Shown here: in pieces, positions 58,356 to 64,000 of the stretch
Layout of the letters: each line of letters opens with the position of its first letter
How positions within the stretch are numbered: position 1 is the first letter of the stretch
Assembly (NCBI RefSeq): GCF_021134715.1
Contig: NC_060028.1
Coordinates: 7,462,501-7,526,500 of the forward strand
Reading direction: 5' to 3'
Origin: Daphnia pulex
Taxonomy: Eukaryota > Arthropoda > Branchiopoda > Diplostraca > Daphniidae
DNA length: 64,000 bases
The notes under the pieces: model-generated
The model's input: only the letters and a program-made list of their open reading frames with translations
Databases searched by the model: none
What the model was told of the DNA's origin: nothing
Made by a program: the position numbers and the translations under genes

Positions 58356-58955
58356 CCATTCCTCCTTATCAATATGTCCCTTATACCTTTTCCCCGTAAT
58401 TGACTGTTGTTTATTGGCCTTGAAATTTGCTGTAATATACTCGTCAAAAATTCATTATCACGCAAGTCCGGATTGACACATTCTGTATCGTTTCACGTTA
58501 CTATTTCTGAAAATACAGGGGCTTTTCGTAGTGGCCCTATTGAACGACAAATTCTTATTTTTGCTATTACAGGATAATGAGATTTTCTAATTTATCGAAT
58601 AGCAGAAATATTTGAAATTCAGTTAACCGCTAACTTATTTGATCAATGAAGCAGAGCCATTAAAGCCCCCTTTATGGCCTTGAATGATGTTTTTATTATA
58701 AAACACATTTCATTATTAACCCATAACGAATCCAAACCAGGAAACGTGTTTCAACTTAACATGTACAAACAAGACGATTGAATATAAATTTGTCCAGAGC
58801 CCATGTATTTCTCGATATCAATAATATTTGCACAAGAATGTTTAGAATGCAATTTAAACCCAGAAACCTAATAACGCGTAAATTGTTTTTACTCGAATCC
58901 AATTCAGAAAAAAAGCGAGAATTCGACAGGGCCCTGGTTGCGCATCGCCTTTTCT
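58356..58955. other. Convergent 3' region of ENL/AF9 and eEF2
   Basis: 600 bp of 3' UTR and spacer; AT-rich, with no coding signal. Confidence 0.5.
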
Positions 58956-62672
<3,717 letters not shown>

Positions 62673-63044
62673 TTTCGATGATATTGGATAAACTGCTGCC
62701 GAAGTTCACAAAAAGACGGGTACAGAGAGAGCCCGTCTAGAAAAAGAGAACGATGAGATGGTAGAGACCTCTAAAGTAAGCTAAAAAATCACCTCCCTTT
62801 ATTAACAAAACCACGTACTGTCTGCGTTGTCGAGCAACAAATATTACACTTTTTGTTTCTTTTCGAGTTAAAAGTGTAACTGAAAATTTTCCTATTTTCT
62901 GAAATAAATTGTTATGATTTAAAAAGTTATTTTAATAGAATGTGAATATTTTCATTTATTTCTATGTGAACCCTAGTCAACAGTGCGTTGCTAGTTCACT
63001 TTTTTGCCGTCACTTTTTGCAGTTCGTCCATTGCAGTTAAAACC
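62673..63044. promoter_or_regulatory. Divergent eEF2 / RPS15 promoter region with polypyrimidine (TCT/TOP-like) starts
   Basis: 372 bp separate the two start codons. On the eEF2 strand, a pyrimidine run of the TTCTCTTTTTC type lies around 62738-62750. On the RPS15 strand, TTCACTTTTTT and GTCACTTTTTG occur at about 62995-63020. Both resemble the polypyrimidine initiator/TOP motif known at ribosomal protein and elongation factor genes. Exact transcription starts are inferred. Confidence 0.5.
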
Positions 63045-63850
<806 letters not shown>

Positions 63851-63878
63851 ATTGCAGTTGGTTTGTCACTTCAAGGTC

Positions 63879-63884
63879 AATAAA
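63879..63884 (+). terminator. RPS15 polyadenylation signal AATAAA
   Basis: Canonical hexamer 29 nt after the stop codon, giving the very short 3' UTR usual for ribosomal protein genes. The remaining bases to 64000 hold no gene. Confidence 0.75.
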
Positions 63885-64000
63885 CATCCTTCTTGGCCTG
63901 AAAACTGTTTATTTATTTTATTTACTGGAGTACATCCCTAACGCTGGGTGAGCTAAAAAACGGGTCTTAGTGTTTGTCATCTGTGCTGAATTGTTTTTAG

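Overview
The window is eukaryotic nuclear DNA. It is compact and intron-rich: most introns are about 60-150 bp with GT-AG ends. Gene content and protein similarity point to an arthropod, most likely a branchiopod crustacean of the Daphnia type; the genus is inference. All coding models below were built by hand from splice signals and reading-frame continuity, and nearly all close exactly in frame.

Layout. 0.4-5.6 kb: groucho/TLE corepressor (-). 7.2-11.8 kb: fem-1 (FEM1C-like) (+), with a second promoter and first exon. 12.8-15.3 kb: SDR dehydrogenase (-), with two first exons. 15.8-16.7 kb: four-TM protein (-). 17.3-19.0 kb: class I PITP (-). 19.2-21.6 kb: asteroid/ASTE1 nuclease (-). 22.0-23.7 kb: C9orf72 homologue (+). 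24.1-25.4 kb: RRS1 (-). 25.4-27.0 kb: unknown membrane glycoprotein (+). 27.2-28.0 kb: intronless GIY-YIG protein (-). 29.2-30.7 kb: two-TM protein with alternative last exons (-). 32.6-38.8 kb: NKCC-type SLC12 cotransporter (-). 41.5-42.7 kb: intronless coiled-coil/KH protein (+). 44.9-46.3 kb: DPH1 (-). 46.9-48.3 kb: LRR membrane protein (-). 50.8-53.8 kb: large conserved-looking unknown with a Q/P/S-rich tail (-). 55.5-58.4 kb: ENL/AF9 YEATS protein (+). 59.0-62.7 kb: eEF2 (-). 63.0-63.9 kb: RPS15 (+).

How the genes relate. This is a housekeeping/regulatory neighbourhood, not an operon. Several pairs are divergent over short spacers: RRS1 and the unknown glycoprotein (43 bp between start codons), ASTE1 and C9orf72 (397 bp), and eEF2 and RPS15 (372 bp). 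The last pair are both translation-machinery genes. DPH1, which starts diphthamide synthesis, lies about 13 kb from eEF2, whose conserved diphthamide histidine is intact. Groucho and ENL/AF9 are both chromatin/transcription regulators.

The least explained items are the intronless GIY-YIG protein, the intronless KH protein with its own TATA box, the 832-aa unknown, and the alternative-exon designs of fem-1, the SDR and the two-TM gene. I see no CRISPR, no prokaryotic signals, no convincing tRNA and no intact transposon.
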